A stretch of DNA of 64,000 nt from Gnetum montanum. Lineage: Eukaryota; Streptophyta; Gnetopsida; Gnetales; Gnetaceae. This document shows, piece by piece, positions 24,676 through 36,604 of the stretch. Position numbers and translations under genes: made by a program. The number at the start of each line of letters is the position of its first letter. Position 1 is the first letter of the stretch. Where the stretch lies: contig MNCI01002736.1 of the NCBI GenBank assembly GCA_015680685.1, positions 216,611 to 280,610 of the forward strand. The letters are read 5' to 3'. Under the pieces are notes generated by a model, which was not told where the DNA came from, did no database searches, and worked only from the letters and a program-made list of their open reading frames with translations.

Positions 24676-25598
24676 CTCCATAAATCACAAGTCTCATCAA
24701 GGGTTTGTGGCTTATGAAACAACAACTCCTGCTGATATGCCATTTTGAGACCTTCTAAAAAGATTGAAGCATATTCATACTCCTTCCAAATTACTTTATC
24801 TTGATGAAATAGATCACAAAATTCAATGTAGAATTCTTTGACATGCTTGTCATCTTTCCTTAGGAATTTAAGCTTCATAATGATCTCTTTTCTTTGATGA
24901 GATTATTTAAATTTTCTCTTCAACTTGTATTTCATCAAAGGCCAATATCTAATGGGTTAACCAATTTTTTTATAGCTTGGGACTTCTTTTCCCACCAAGT
25001 AGAAGTTATACCTTCTAATATGGATTCAACAATAGGTACCCTTTAGTTATTTGGTATCTCTTCTAGCTCAAAGTGCTTCTCAAGTGCCTTCAACCAATTT
25101 GAAAAGCATTCGTGCCATCTTCACCATTGAAAATATTCAACTTCATGTACAAAAGTTTAGCAGCATTTATAAATGTTCTAGAAAGTCTTGGTTCATCTTC
25201 CTCATCAAGCTTACTTGGAGAAGAAGTAGCTACCATCATTGGAGCCCGTGGAATTCCCATATGAGGAATAAGATTTTCTATCATTGGAATCCTTAGTTAA
25301 TGAATTCCTACACTTCCATAGTTAGTTTGTCCTTCCCCATCATCCATTCTATCTCTACCTTGTTCTAAAACTTTTTTATCTAAGCATGCATGCTCATCAC
25401 CTTCTATTGTTTGGATATGGCTAGGACTGACATTTCTATCTACCTTTGCATTGACTTCATCTAACTGAGAAACCATCATATGGAAGGTAGACTTCATGAT
25501 CTTCATATCTCTATGTAGCACTTGAACTTGTTTCTTCTTAGATGCCATTTGAACTAGAAAAAATCCTTAACCAAATCCAAGAAACAATCAACACAAAG
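24676..25598 (-). pseudogene. Family I Ty3-type gag fragment
   Basis: Minus-strand pieces in order: N-terminus MASKKKQVQVLHRDMK (25548 down to 25297); a middle piece with KLNIFNGEDGTNAF (25284-25090), the pre-core motif of plant Ty3 gags; and a core piece (24878-24676) with VKEFYIEFCDL and FLEGLKMAYQQELL. Frameshifts separate the pieces. It is truncated where the plus-oriented LTR end abuts at 24675. No protease or RT of this family is present. Confidence 0.7.
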
Positions 25599-25610
25599 CT
25601 CCAATACCAA
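25599..25610 (-). promoter_or_regulatory. Primer-binding site of family I (initiator tRNA-Met type)
   Basis: Minus strand reads TTGGTATTGGAG. Plant elements primed by initiator tRNA-Met carry TGGTATCAGAGC, so the differences are transitions. It sits between the LTR end and the gag start. Confidence 0.55.
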
Positions 25611-26380
25611 TAGCACTAGAGTAAGTTCACCCTAATATTTAAATCAACTTTCAATAATGAATCCATATATTGTGAAAAGATAATTTATTTGCTAGAAAAT
25701 AAGAAAACTAGCTATCATTTATTATTCAAAAGAGAAGATTAGAACAGGATTTGACAATCTAAAAAACATACAAAACTCTCTAATTACTCAAATGATGCTA
25801 TAGAGTAGGATGCTCTACAACCACATAATGGCTATTCACAATGCAAGACACAACTGATACATAATCTCTTCCATAACCCAGAACTAAGATCTCAACTTAC
25901 AAGCAAGACTAGAATACACAAGCCTCCACAATTAACCTTGGAGCTACAACCTCTATGCATTCACTCAATGTGCTCTTCCTTCTCTTGCTCAAGTTCACAC
26001 ATGAACTTCCTAATATCTTCTCTTTCAACTCTTTATGGTTACAAGAATGAACAATTCTTATTTATTGGAAAACAATAGATAAAAACCTAAGAAAACCTTC
26101 CACAATCTCATCTTGGAGTTTCCATGCTATTTTTTGCCTTTTCCACATTCTCTTGACTATTTTCCAACTTAGAATGGTCAATTTTAAAAGTTTTCCTAGC
26201 CATATAGGTTGTATTAACTATTCAGACCAATCTCCTTGTTGTCACTCATCACACACATGTGATGTCTTTCACATTGATGGTCCTGCTTGATTTGGAAGGA
26301 GACTGTTCACTGAACTACCCACCACATTTTACTCAAGAGGATGCAAATCCTTACTAGGGATGCATTGACAATTCCATTTT
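25611..26380 (-). repeat. 5' LTR of family I, minus strand (outer end uncertain)
   Basis: The inner end is fixed by the PBS. About 300 bases (25640-25950) are inverted relative to 24360-24660, with matching words such as TTTTCTAGCAAAT and GGTTATGGAAGAGATT. The outer end was not resolved; sequence character changes near 26380. Confidence 0.6.
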
Positions 26381-27075
26381 TGTCAGTCACATCTATTCTT
26401 TTTAGGCGTTGGTAGATTCCACCTCTTAATCATGATGCAAAGGAGGTGAAGGTGTTTAGTGAGGAGTAGTTGCCTCATTTGGGATGTGCATTTTATACTC
26501 AACGGGTTTCTATGACTTATTTTAATGATTTGGTATGACTCCCTAATTCTCAAGTGCCACAAGATGGTGGCAAGGTTGGATGGGATGAGTACTTTGGTGA
26601 AGGTGATCAACCCCATGCTATCTGTGTTCATCCAAAACAACAACAATAGTTTGGAGATGGGGCTACCATTTTTCAATACTTGGAGGCAATAGAGGCTAGA
26701 ATAACAACACACATAGATGGTTTTCCTACGAGGATTGATGCAATTGAATCTCAGATGCATCAACATTTTGGTTGCTTGAAGAGGAGATAAACCCGTCTTG
26801 TCATCAACTTTGGAATAATAGCTAAATATACATTTAAGTAGTTGAGGACATTACGTAGAGACATTGGTTTATGGGAGCTAGTGAAGGACATTCCTAATCC
26901 TGAGTTGATGAGCATGGCCACATTGGAGCCTACAACAAAGGTAGGACCATCAGATATGGCTCAGATGCAAATAACCCTACTAAGCAGCTTGATTACATAA
27001 TGACTAAGGATGATTTCATTGACATTGGATCTGTAGAAGCAATGGAGGAAGATACTCGTATGAAGGATGTTGAAT
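26381..27075 (+). pseudogene. Decayed ORF of unknown family
   Basis: Read on the plus strand with a few stops, the peptide is hydrophilic and protein-like: a segment with GWDEYFGEGDQPHAICVHP near 26578, then FQYLEAIEARITTHIDGF near 26670 and RIDAIESQMHQHFG near 26732, which has coiled-coil-like spacing. I do not recognise the family. The minus-strand frame over the same bases (26383-26766) looks less protein-like. Confidence 0.35.
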
Positions 27076-28767
27076 AGAATCATTGTTGACTCTTTTTTTG
27101 TTTTTTGAAAACCACGTACATTATTATGATTTTTGACATATTTGATAAAGTCTTTCTTGACTTTTTATCATGCTTTTTTGTCATTGATGCATCATTTCTG
27201 TACAGAGTAATTTGATATGAGGTAATTAAATTTGAAGACTTTGGTCATTTCTACATTACCTAATATTCATTTTTTCTAAATATGGCATAAACAATGAAAC
27301 TACTTTATGATAACTAAGTAAAAGGTTGTTTATATTCCTCAGTTCTAAAGTTGCAATCTATTGAAATCATTCTAAATATGGCATAAACAATGAAACTACT
27401 TTACGATAACTAAGTAAAAGGTTGTTTATATTCCCCATTTCTAACATTGGAAGAACAATTTACAATCCAAGTTGATAATATGTGGTGTCTATAATTATTG
27501 AACAATGACTTTGAACCTACTACAAGAACCCATGACTCACATGGCCTTATTGTGTAGATTCCTCTAAAGTCATGCAATTTGTAGTTTCTTGCAACCAGAT
27601 ATGTGCAATAATGTGACATGCATGATACTCACACTATTTTATTTGATTGAGAAAGCAACAAAATCATGTGGACCATAGATAATCACACAGTCAAAAATAT
27701 GTTATTATTAGTAATTATGACTATATGCATAATGTAGTTAGTTGCACTATGAACTATGGCTTATTATTTCGAATTATGAACATTAATACCATGCGCATTA
27801 CATCTACTTGCATCATCAACATTGGATTATTGTTTTGGACTATGATATCATGTGAGATGCATGACATTGTAATATGTTGATATTCAAGCACTCATCTTAC
27901 TAGTCTGCACCTCTCATGACCTTGCATTGCTAAAAATAGATTAGTTTTGCGAAGTAAGATGACATGCAAATCACATTTAAGTAGCACAAATACATTTCTC
28001 TACTAGTTAGGAGACCTCACACTGAAATAATATAGCACTACTTGTGCATGCAAGTAGCACTGGTTTTGTAGTCCATCACAATTTTGCGACTAGTAGAACA
28101 TCACACAATTTAGTTGGAAACTTGCAATGACATGCATGTTGCATTCTTTTGGTAGTTCTCAATTATTATTTTGTAGCAAGTAACAACCATTTGCATTGAT
28201 TCATACCAAAACTACATACTCAATTTTTAACATACTGCAAGAGATCTCTAATCACATGTACTCGCATGTTCTTCACTAACAATGGATCGTGATACCCATA
28301 GATTTGCAGTTAATCATCAAAGGTTATGTGATAGACTACATATTTGATTAACACTTTATAATTAACCAACTTATAGAAAAGAGTCTATGAAATGCATAAT
28401 TTGTATAGATATTATGCAAACTTGTTTATTTGATGGGAATGATATTTTGAATACATATTGAAACTTAAATATTATAGATTATAATTTTTAGATTTCAAAA
28501 AATAATAATCACTATATGAAACAAAGAAACACCATATATACTTCTAATCAAAAATCCTAAAATAAATACAAAGTTGTCCCATGTACAAAAAAATTACCTT
28601 TCATTGAAGATGGCAAGCTACAATTTACATCATTACATTATATTTACATCAGAAACTAAAAAAGGACCATGCTTACTACAATCCTCACTTACAAGATGCT
28701 ACACACATATTTTGCTTGATGGTTGTTCAAGAATTGAACAACTAAGAATTTCTTGTATCATGGTATT
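27076..28767. other. AT-rich region without recognised gene; 96-bp direct duplication
   Basis: Holds two copies of a 65-bp segment offset by 96 bases (27276-27340 and 27372-27436). Between about 27600 and 28300 it has many CATGCA/TGCATG-type words. No domain found. The right part may be the 3' flank of the C48 pseudogene. Confidence 0.5.
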
Positions 28768-29450
28768 TCAATACATGGAAACAAACTCACTACTAAAATT
28801 TCTATCTTTTCGAAATAGTAAATGGTACATGTACATTAGTGTATACATGCCACATTCATATACATTTTCTTGAGTAGGAATACCTCTGGTAGCCACTATA
28901 CTTCATTTTGAAGGTAACTTCTTTCACTTTCCCTTCACCTTAATTGTGCTCTCACCCATTGAAGAATCACCTTTCAATAAAAATTCAACAAATCATGACA
29001 TTAAATTTTAAATAGTAGCTACATGTTGAGAAGAAGATAAGGAATCATACACACATTTTTTTTATAGATGTGTCTACAACCACAAGAATCCAATGCCCAC
29101 TAGTATTGAATGAGGTGCAAAATAATGGTTATCCTGATTTAAGAAATTCATCCCAATAAATTTTCTTAACCTATTCAATAAAATACTTCTCTACGATGAA
29201 TACATCAAGCTCTTCTTTAGCCAATTTATCACTTTTGACATTGATGACATGTCTTTTTCTTAGTTTCTTTGCTTTATGTTTCAATGAGTTCTTTTCGCTT
29301 TATTTCATCTGACTTTCAAGGAACTTTGCAAATGCTTGAAACATAGTATGAAATAAAAAATATTTTACTAAAGCTTAATAATCAATAATGGATTTTTGAA
29401 GTTGTGTAAGGTATATGATTTACACATCGATAACATCATCATCAAGCCAT
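28768..29450 (-). pseudogene. Ulp1-like cysteine protease (peptidase C48) fragment
   Basis: Three C48 landmarks occur in the right order on the minus strand. WLDDDVIDV, the family's domain-start pattern, is at about 29449-29423. TSGHWILVVVD, with the catalytic His codon at 29093-29095, comes next. PTQENVYECGMYTLMY has the oxyanion Gln at 28870-28872 and the catalytic Cys at 28852-28854. The Cys segment then runs open to a stop at 28768. The His and WLDDD blocks share a frame with one stop before the His; the Cys block is in another frame, so a frameshift or intron lies between. In plants such domains occur in SUMO/NEDD8-type proteases and in many transposons (e.g. some MULEs). No transposase was found next to it. 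Confidence 0.65.
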
Positions 29451-29849
29451 TATTTCCATCTAAGTTGGTATACAAATCTGAAAGACAATCCTGTGACAAT
29501 GAATGGGGGAAATGATGACATAACAAGCACTTCACTGTCTAAACTACTTGTGACAAGCAACTGTATCACTCTATCAATTGTGACACATGATTGACCAATC
29601 GAGGTGATGAAGTCTATAGGTTTCACTATCTAAACTATACCAAAAGGTTGATTAATGGGGTTGTTAAAGTCTACATCAACTACAAATAAACATTAATAAG
29701 ATGGAAGTCAAATATAAAGAAGTGATCCAAATAAGTCTACATACAGGTTTCTTTATTTTGATGATCTTGTTCAGATACTTGTTTGTCGTCTCCTTCACCT
29801 AAATCAAATAATTTTCTAGAAGCTAATAAAACCAATTTTTGTTATAATA
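29451..29849 (-). other. Upstream remainder of the C48 pseudogene
   Basis: Minus-strand sequence upstream of WLDDDVIDV has short coding-like stretches (e.g. RFVYQLRWK with a following stop) and GT/AG pairs that could be intron borders. No clear exon structure emerges. It ends at the F LTR. Confidence 0.3.
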
Positions 29850-30720
29850 TGATATCGTAGCAAAGATGTCATAGATATAATGACATAAACCATGCTACAT
29901 CATTATTGATGCAATGTCTCAGGATGTGTGCAACCCTATAAATACAACACTTGGGTGCACAATTAGAAACTTTTTATTCCAACACTTGGGCACACAATTC
30001 AAAACATTTTGTTCCAACACTTAGGAAAATTCTTGCAATTATATTTCATAGTTGTAATAGAGAGTGAATGCAAACAATGTGATGTTTAGCATTTTTCCAA
30101 AATCCTTATTTGAGTGAAGTGTATGTGAGCATAGTTGATCACTAGAAATAAAGATTGAGATTGCTTCTCATCATTGTAGCATCCACTTAGCTTTAATTGT
30201 TCACTTAGTTTAATTTTCCTACTTTTCTAGTTAATCACTTACGTTTCCAAGTACTTTTCTTTACTTATTCATTACTAAAGTAGAATGAGTACAACTAGTT
30301 CCAAGCACTTAAGTGTAATCATTTGGTAACTCGATAGTAGTTTCACTTGATTCGCTTAGTAGTGAACTCACTTGGTAATCCCAAGAATAGTTACATGAGC
30401 CCAAGGTGTGTATGGTAGATCAAGATCGAATGTCCATTGCTCTAGGATAAAATATATTTATATTCTTATCATACTTAGACTTAGGATTTAATATTAATTT
30501 TCACCATGTTTATCTTTAGGAGTGCTAAGAGCCAATCAACATTAGTAATCATATGCCTCACTAAGAGCTAAGCCATACACTAGAACTTCACTAGCTCAAG
30601 GTGGGAACTTAAACTCAATTACTAGCATAATAACATTTCCCATCTATGGATTACAATCTGGTCATGCGGTGGCATTCATGAATTATATGGTAGAGTCTTG
30701 GGAGACTCCACTGCTCATCA
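29850..30720 (+). repeat. 5' LTR of element F
   Basis: TGATATCGTAGC to CTGCTCATCA, 871 bp. TATAAATA at 29937-29944 and AATAAA near 30148. The right end abuts a strongly mutated tRNA-Asp-type PBS (30722-30739, 10 of 18 matches). No polypurine tract precedes it, as expected for a 5' LTR. It is clearly diverged from the LTRs of C, D and the 59-kb copy. Confidence 0.75.
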
Positions 30721-30739
30721 TTGATGCCAATGTTGAAGA

Positions 30740-31135
30740 TGTGTTAATGTGTGTTGAGTAATTGCTTTTACAAAGTTCATTGTATCAAGAATTCCAAAGT
30801 CAACTTTCATATCCTTAAATCAATTTTAATAACACACACACTTAAGTAAGCATCACACTAATAACATGGCTTTAATTAAAGAAAAATTATCACCTACAAA
30901 AGAGATAAAAAGAGGCAATGGTAGAAACAAATGACTATGAAGATAGTAGTATGCCTATGTAGGTAGAAATCTCATATGCTCAAAATGATCCTTTCTATCC
31001 TGATTTCACATTCATCTTTTACCAAGATGGACAATTAAGATGAAGAGACCTACATGGAAACATCATTTTATGTCTAAAGTATTCAGCATTCACTATGCTT
31101 CTAAAAACTTTAATAGGAATGAATCTGAGCCATTT
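30740..31135 (+). pseudogene. Element F leader and gag N-terminus
   Basis: After the leader, a PDFTFIFYQDGQLR segment near 31006-31040 matches the PNFTFILHQDEQLR segment of the C and D gags. The match continues to an IGM near 31118. The sequence then breaks at 31136, where a minus-strand LTR (G) begins. A gag of the same lineage resumes near 54.4 kb, possibly the other half of F. Confidence 0.6.
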
Positions 31136-31525
31136 TGATGAGCAACACCTATACCCTACGCCCAACCATGCAAATCACTAGCATTCATAGAATGATTTGG
31201 TCGAATTCCAAATACTTTAGGTTTTTAAGTACACTAGTTCTAGGAGGTGAAACTAACTGTTGTGATTGTTGTCTTCCCAGTTTCACTTGTGAAGTTCAAG
31301 GGTATGATTAAGTGTAACCAAGGTATAAAATTTTTATCATTTTCTCTTTTATGAATTAAGTCACCTAATGAACAAGAATGAATAATAAAGTAATTTAATT
31401 GCTAAATTAATCTAACAACTAACTAACACTTAAATAATCCTAACATAACCATCCATTCATACTTTCCATACACATCTTGAACACGTATAGTGCTACTGGG
31501 TTATCAAACATTAAGTGTTCTTGGG
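31136..31525 (-). repeat. LTR G, left part (minus strand)
   Basis: Begins TGATGAGCAACACC, the inverted form of an Athila/Tat-like LTR 3' end. It matches the inverted B LTR through the CACATCTTGAACACGTATAG and AAACATTAAG words (about 31471-31515), then is cut by element D at 31526. No gag or pol is attached on its left, so it may be a solo LTR. Confidence 0.65.
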
Positions 31526-32302
31526 TGATGAGCGGCGAGGTGCCCCTACGCTCAACCATACAAGTACAAGCGTTTCACACATGATCCGGTTGAATTTCAA
31601 GGACTAAGTGCTGATGCGCCTTCATGGAACTATAACGGGTTGATTAATCATTATCTTACCAAACTTACTTGTATGTCACGATTGACTGGTTAAGTAAGCT
31701 TGAGGCATATGATTTTTATGGCTTTATGTGTTTTATATCTTGCACTAACAAGGAGGGGAGAGAGAAATAACAAAGTAACTAATCTAATTTAACTATTCAT
31801 TAACTGAGTTCTAAGTACTCCTAACACCAGTATCCATTCCCACTTGCAGGGATTACTAGATGCTAATCATTACTGGGTTACCAAGCGCTACACGCATGCT
31901 TGAACCAGTCATATTGAGTGTATTTAACTAAGAGAGTTGTAAGGTGAGAGATATCATTAATTAACTAGGAAAGCATTAAATAATAATTAACACTAATTAA
32001 TCTATTCTGCATGCTGCAAGGTTTATTATAAAGTTTATCTTTATTGCCGTACACAAAGTGTGCTCAAGTACACAATGCTCAAATAAAGATCCTTCCACTC
32101 AATGACTCCTACTGCAGGCACACAGAAATAATTCTAAATCTGGAGGGAAAAAATGGCAAGATTTTGGCTAAGGCACTAACTTCTAACTGTTGAAACCAAG
32201 GGCGCCACCTCTTATTTATAGGTAAGAAGATGGGCTGCGATATCGGGTATCCGACATCTCATGGCTGATCTAATATTGCGGATGCGATATCATGGTTTAT
32301 CA
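31526..32302 (-). repeat. 3' LTR of element D
   Basis: TGATGAGCGGCG to GGTTTATCA in window orientation, 777 bp. The terminal CTCATCA expected from the family is TTTATCA here. The TATA box on the minus strand is at 32213-32220. GATATC palindromes lie at about 32238 and 32286. Confidence 0.9.
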
Positions 32303-32318
32303 TACCCCCATGACTGAA
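32303..32318 (-). promoter_or_regulatory. Terminal polypurine tract of element D
   Basis: Minus strand reads TTCAGTCATGGGGGTA directly before the LTR. This is the expected plus-strand priming site. Confidence 0.8.
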
Positions 32319-34254
32319 TGAAAACTCATCCTCGAGTTCCTTACAAAATATTGGAAAGGTATGGGATTATTAACTGAATGACCATTGACTGTGGAATGGG
32401 GTGACAGACTTAACGTGCTCGATGAACAGATCAACAATACAATACATGACAAGACTAGTGTTCATGACCACAAAATGAACACTGTACATAATGACATCTA
32501 ACCTTATTTGGTAGCTGGGAGAGAAGGAGAGAGAGAAAAGAATAAGATGTGTTGCTACCGACACCAAGATTGTGTTCTCTGTTGTTTATCCATAGCCATG
32601 TCACCAATCTTGCTCCTTTCATAAATGTTCCAGTTTTGGTCCATCCCGATTGTTTCCTCTAGGCCTAGTCCATTATTGTATGATCGTCATCTACACACAC
32701 AACACAGTCACAAATGAGCGAGGGTAGATACATGACAATGCAATTGATACCTTGCCTTGATGTAAAGTGCATTAGCTAAGTTGTGGTTATGGTAGATACT
32801 AATTTTGGAGTTTTAACACTGGTGACTACCTAAGGTGTAGGGGTTAGGACAAGTTGAAACAATTGTGCTAGGGCCCCCATGACTAAGAGCAAACCTTTGG
32901 TAGCGATAGGATGGAAAAAGATAAGGAATAAGAAAGATGGAGAAAAGTAACAATGAAAATGCAAAGAAAATGGATGTCATAGATGGGGATGAAACAAAAT
33001 ATTTTGATTGCAAGAAATGTTTAAGGGAAAGAAGTTAACAAGTGCACCAAAAAGGAATGCTAGTGGGTCCTCCCCAAAGCAGGCTCATGCCTTTGATACC
33101 CTGACATACCTACAAACCGAAGAGTTCGTAGGCTCTAGGAATGTTATTTTGAAGCAAGAGTTAAAAACTTACCCACAAGAAATTACCAAGGAAAAATGAT
33201 GCATCAACCAAGATATGGACTAATGATAAAACCAGCAATGAGATGAAAAATGGAAAAGAAAGGTGGAGAGGAGAGAATGGAATGCAGACCCAAGAACAAG
33301 GTTTTGTAAAGTCCCTTGTGTGTTTTATGGTTAATGTAATTGAATAAAACTCATTGCAAATCTAGGCTCAACAAACCACATTCAGTGACCTCACATCAAC
33401 ACATTTGACTAACCCATCCTCTTGAAGCAACAAGAATGCCTCTACAAAAAGTCACCACCATTTTGAGGAGAGCGAGATGGAGAACCAAGAAGCAAGAAAG
33501 GGCCTAAGTTAGAGGGAACCTTCAGGCATGGGTAACATGTCTTCCTAGTTCCATAACTAGTGCTTGTAGCCTAAGTTCATTATTGTGTCTAAGGGGTGTG
33601 CTTTGAATTCTCACCATTTTTTTCATGAGAACCACACCATGCAAAGACTTATTTATATGTACTCAGCTTTCGGTGATTTGATGAATGGTCAGAATGGCAG
33701 AAAACCCAAGGAAAAAACATCCAAGGACTCAAGAGAATAGCCAGTACAAATGCATCGAATCCCCTTGAAATCACACCCTTTTCATCCCTCGAGTCCTTCC
33801 TTAGTTTTAGAAATACTCAGCCATCACTTCGTTAATAGTTTTATTAGAGAAAAGGGACTATACAGTTCCAAGCCAAGGGAGACCATAGGATTTTATGGAT
33901 GTATGAACGATGCGGACTCATTACCTATTAATCAAAAGAACCATACCTTAATATCAACATCATACTTCAAAGGTAAAATCCAAACATTAGCAATCAATAT
34001 AATGTTATTCATACCACCATCATGAACACTTATTGGGTGATGAATAAAATAAAATCACATGAAGAAATGTTAAAAATGTGAATGTTGGTGTGAAACAAAA
34101 AAAAATCAAGAAAAATTAAAGAAATGTGCAAAACAAAAATGTGTAAAACAAAAATATGTAGAAACAAAAATGTGGAGAACAAAAGTGTAAAACAAAAATA
34201 TGTAAAAAAAAGCTTAGAAATAACTGAGGGCCTTCAATGATTAGCAAGGGTGAC
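32319..34254 (-). other. Element D 3' non-coding region
   Basis: About 1.9 kb between integrase and PPT without a plausible coding frame. It is collinear with 45273-47165 of C in the opposite orientation; for example the words around 32755-32890 match the inverse of 46600-46760, and the GAACCACACCATGCAAAG block near 33630 matches 45840. No env-like ORF is seen, unlike classical Athila elements. Confidence 0.75.
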
Positions 34255-34273
34255 CATCTCATCCATGACTGAA
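34255..34273 (-). promoter_or_regulatory. Internal polypurine-tract-like motif of element D
   Basis: Minus strand TTCAGTCATGGATGAGATG directly follows the integrase end. It is the counterpart of 22410-22427 and 45255-45272, with one G-to-A and one extra T relative to B and C. Confidence 0.55.
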
Positions 34274-35677
34274 TTAGAAGGAGGAGATCCAAAATAATGA
34301 GCAAGGTTGCCCACCTATAGAGATAGCATATGTTCTGGCTATTCTAATCTCATGGAAAGGTTTTGTTTGTTGCACGTTGACTAACAATTTCTTATCTGGG
34401 CTCTCAGGTTTATATATGGTCATGGCTCCTGAAGGAAAAGTTGCATAGATAATGTGAGATCCTTCCCACAGTGTTTGAAATTTGGTACGTTGTGACACAT
34501 GTGTGAGGTTCCAGTAGAGAACATTATCTCCTAGTTCATACTTATCTTTCCTACTTTTTAGGTCATGACGTGATTTATTAAATGCCTTGTGCAACTCATT
34601 AGATAACAAGGCAACTAATCGATTCTTGTCTAGTAAGTTAAGAGTCATCAACCTTTGTTTTTATGCTAGATCAAGGTCAAGGTCACATGCCATGGCTAGC
34701 GTACGGAGCTTAGTTTGGATAGGGAGCATTGGAAGTTTTCCATACACTAACTTGTAGGGAGAGTAGCCTATAGGGAGTTTCATGTGGAGGGGTATGCCCA
34801 AAGAGCATCATTCAGTTTAGTTCTCCAGTCTCACCTATACTTGCTAATGGTTTTGGTCAGTATCTTAGTAATCTCCTTGTTGGTGACCTCAGCTTGACCG
34901 TTTGCTTGGGGGTGGTATGGTGTAGTCAATTTGTGCTCAACCCCTAAGCGTTGCATTAACTTCCGAAAAGTTACACTTGTAAAGTGTGTACCATTATTTG
35001 AGATAAGTGCACGTGGCACACCAAACCTATTGATGGCTTGTTGTTGGAAAAATCATGCAGCTATAGATGAGGTGCAATATTTAACAGTAGCTGCTTCAGC
35101 CCATTTTGTTGAGTAGTCTATGGCAACTATGATGTAAGATTTTCCATTGGACATTGGTGTAATGGGCCCCATGAAATCGATTCCCCAAATGTCGAAGGGT
35201 TCTAACAGTTGAATCCATTATTGTGGACCCTCCATTCTAGCAGTCATTCCCCCATCATGTTGATAGTGCTCATAAGATTGGATGAATTGATGAGTATCCC
35301 AGAACAAGGTAGACCAATAATACCTTGAAAGCAAGATTTTAATGGCTATTCATCTCCTAGCATAATGACCCCCACAAGGGCCCTCATGAGCATCTTGAAG
35401 AACTCTCAGTTGATCTCTAACACCCATCGAACCAAGCCATCGGGACATACTTTGTAAAGTTTTCCATTGATATCCATAAAGTACTTGGCTCTGTGAAGAA
35501 ACTGTTGTTTCTTCTTAAGGTCTAGCTATTGTGGTGTTTGTTGGGTAAGGAGATAAGTAAGAATGTTACTGTACCAATTTGTCTCCATGGGTGATTGGTT
35601 AGTCACTACACTAGCAAAGAGGAACTCATCAGGGAAGTTATCAGAAATGGGATAATCATCCTTTTCACTGTCCCAAC
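34274..35677 (-). pseudogene. Element D integrase
   Basis: Minus strand, reading from 35677 downward. The zinc-finger region is near 35400-35330. The core motif with the first Asp (GIDFMGPI) is near 35180. The second catalytic Asp has become Asn (ALISNNGTHF at 35019 onward). The Glu is retained in NGQAEVTN near 34890. A C-terminal open piece runs 34651-34274 and contains ALLSNELHKAFNKSRHDLK. The D-to-N change (GAT to AAT) fits cytosine deamination. The upstream part reads across the C insertion into RNase H at 47985. Confidence 0.9.
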
Positions 35678-35682
35678 ATAAC
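35678..35682 (+). repeat. Target-site duplication of element C, left copy
   Basis: ATAAC, repeated at 47980-47984. Element D's pol reading frame (DHLS-x-L to CWDSEKDDYP) is continuous when one copy and C are removed. Confidence 0.95.
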
Positions 35683-36458
35683 TAATGAGCCGCGATATCG
35701 TGTACGCGATATCGCAGCCTGCCGCAATGGCTATAAATAAGAGGTGACTTTCCTTGTTTTAGACATCTAGACTTAGACTTTTAGCCAAACTATAGCAGTT
35801 TTACCATTCCAAAGTTAGAATAATTTCCATGTGCCCACAGTAGGAGTCTTAAAGTGAACGGATCTTTATTTGAGCAAGTTATACTTCAGCACACATTTGT
35901 GTACATCAATAAAGACAAACTTTTTGATAAACCTTGTAGCATGTGGACTAAGCTAAATAGGATTTAATTATTGTTAAATGTTTAAATGCTTTCCTAGATA
36001 ATTAAATCTCTCTCAATCCTTGACTCTCCTAGTTAAGTGCATTCAGTATGACCACTTCGAGCATGTGTGTAACACTTGGTAACCCAGTAATGAGTAGTGT
36101 TTGGTAATCCCAGTAGTGTTGCACTGGTTTAGGATGTGTGCAGCAAGTGGGAACAGATATTGGTGCTAGGAAAATTAGAACTTAGTTAGTGAATAGTTAA
36201 TGAAAGTTAGTCATTTAGTTCTCTTCACCTTTCCCTATTAGCATAGACATTACAAAGACAAAAGATATAAAAATCACATACCTCAAGCTTACTTAACCAT
36301 ACAACTATGACAATACAAGTAAGCTTGGGAAGACAATGATTAATTAACCTTAAGTGTTCCATTAAGGTGCGTAAGCACTTAGCTTGGAGTTCAACTAGAT
36401 CACGTGTGAGATGCTTGTGTTCGTATGGTTGAGTGTAAGGGTACCTCACCACTCATCA
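35683..36458 (+). repeat. 5' LTR of element C
   Basis: 776 bp, TAATGAGCCGCG to CACTCATCA. The expected TGATGAG terminus has one G-to-A change. GATATC at 35694-35699 and 35708-35713, TATAAATA at 35732-35739, AATAAA near 35909. The R-region contains GTGCCCACAGTAGGAGTC. Confidence 0.95.
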
Positions 36459-36459
36459 T

Positions 36460-36477
36460 TGGCGTCATTGTTGGGGA
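36460..36477 (+). promoter_or_regulatory. Primer-binding site of element C (tRNA-Asp type)
   Basis: TGGCGTCATTGTTGGGGA, 14 of 18 matches to the tRNA-Asp 3' complement; all four differences are C-to-T or G-to-A. Confidence 0.85.
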
Positions 36478-36604
36478 CTTAGTTGTTTGTGCGCTATGTA
36501 GAACATAGGAGATCATTCATATCGTTGGGATGCTAGAAAGAACCCTTAGGGTTGATCAAAAGAAAAATAAGATAACAATAAATAGCACATCAAACAAGAC
36601 AAAA

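Noticed and set aside
26383-26766. 127-residue minus-strand frame
   Set aside because: The plus-strand reading is more hydrophilic and protein-like over a longer stretch; neither has a known domain.
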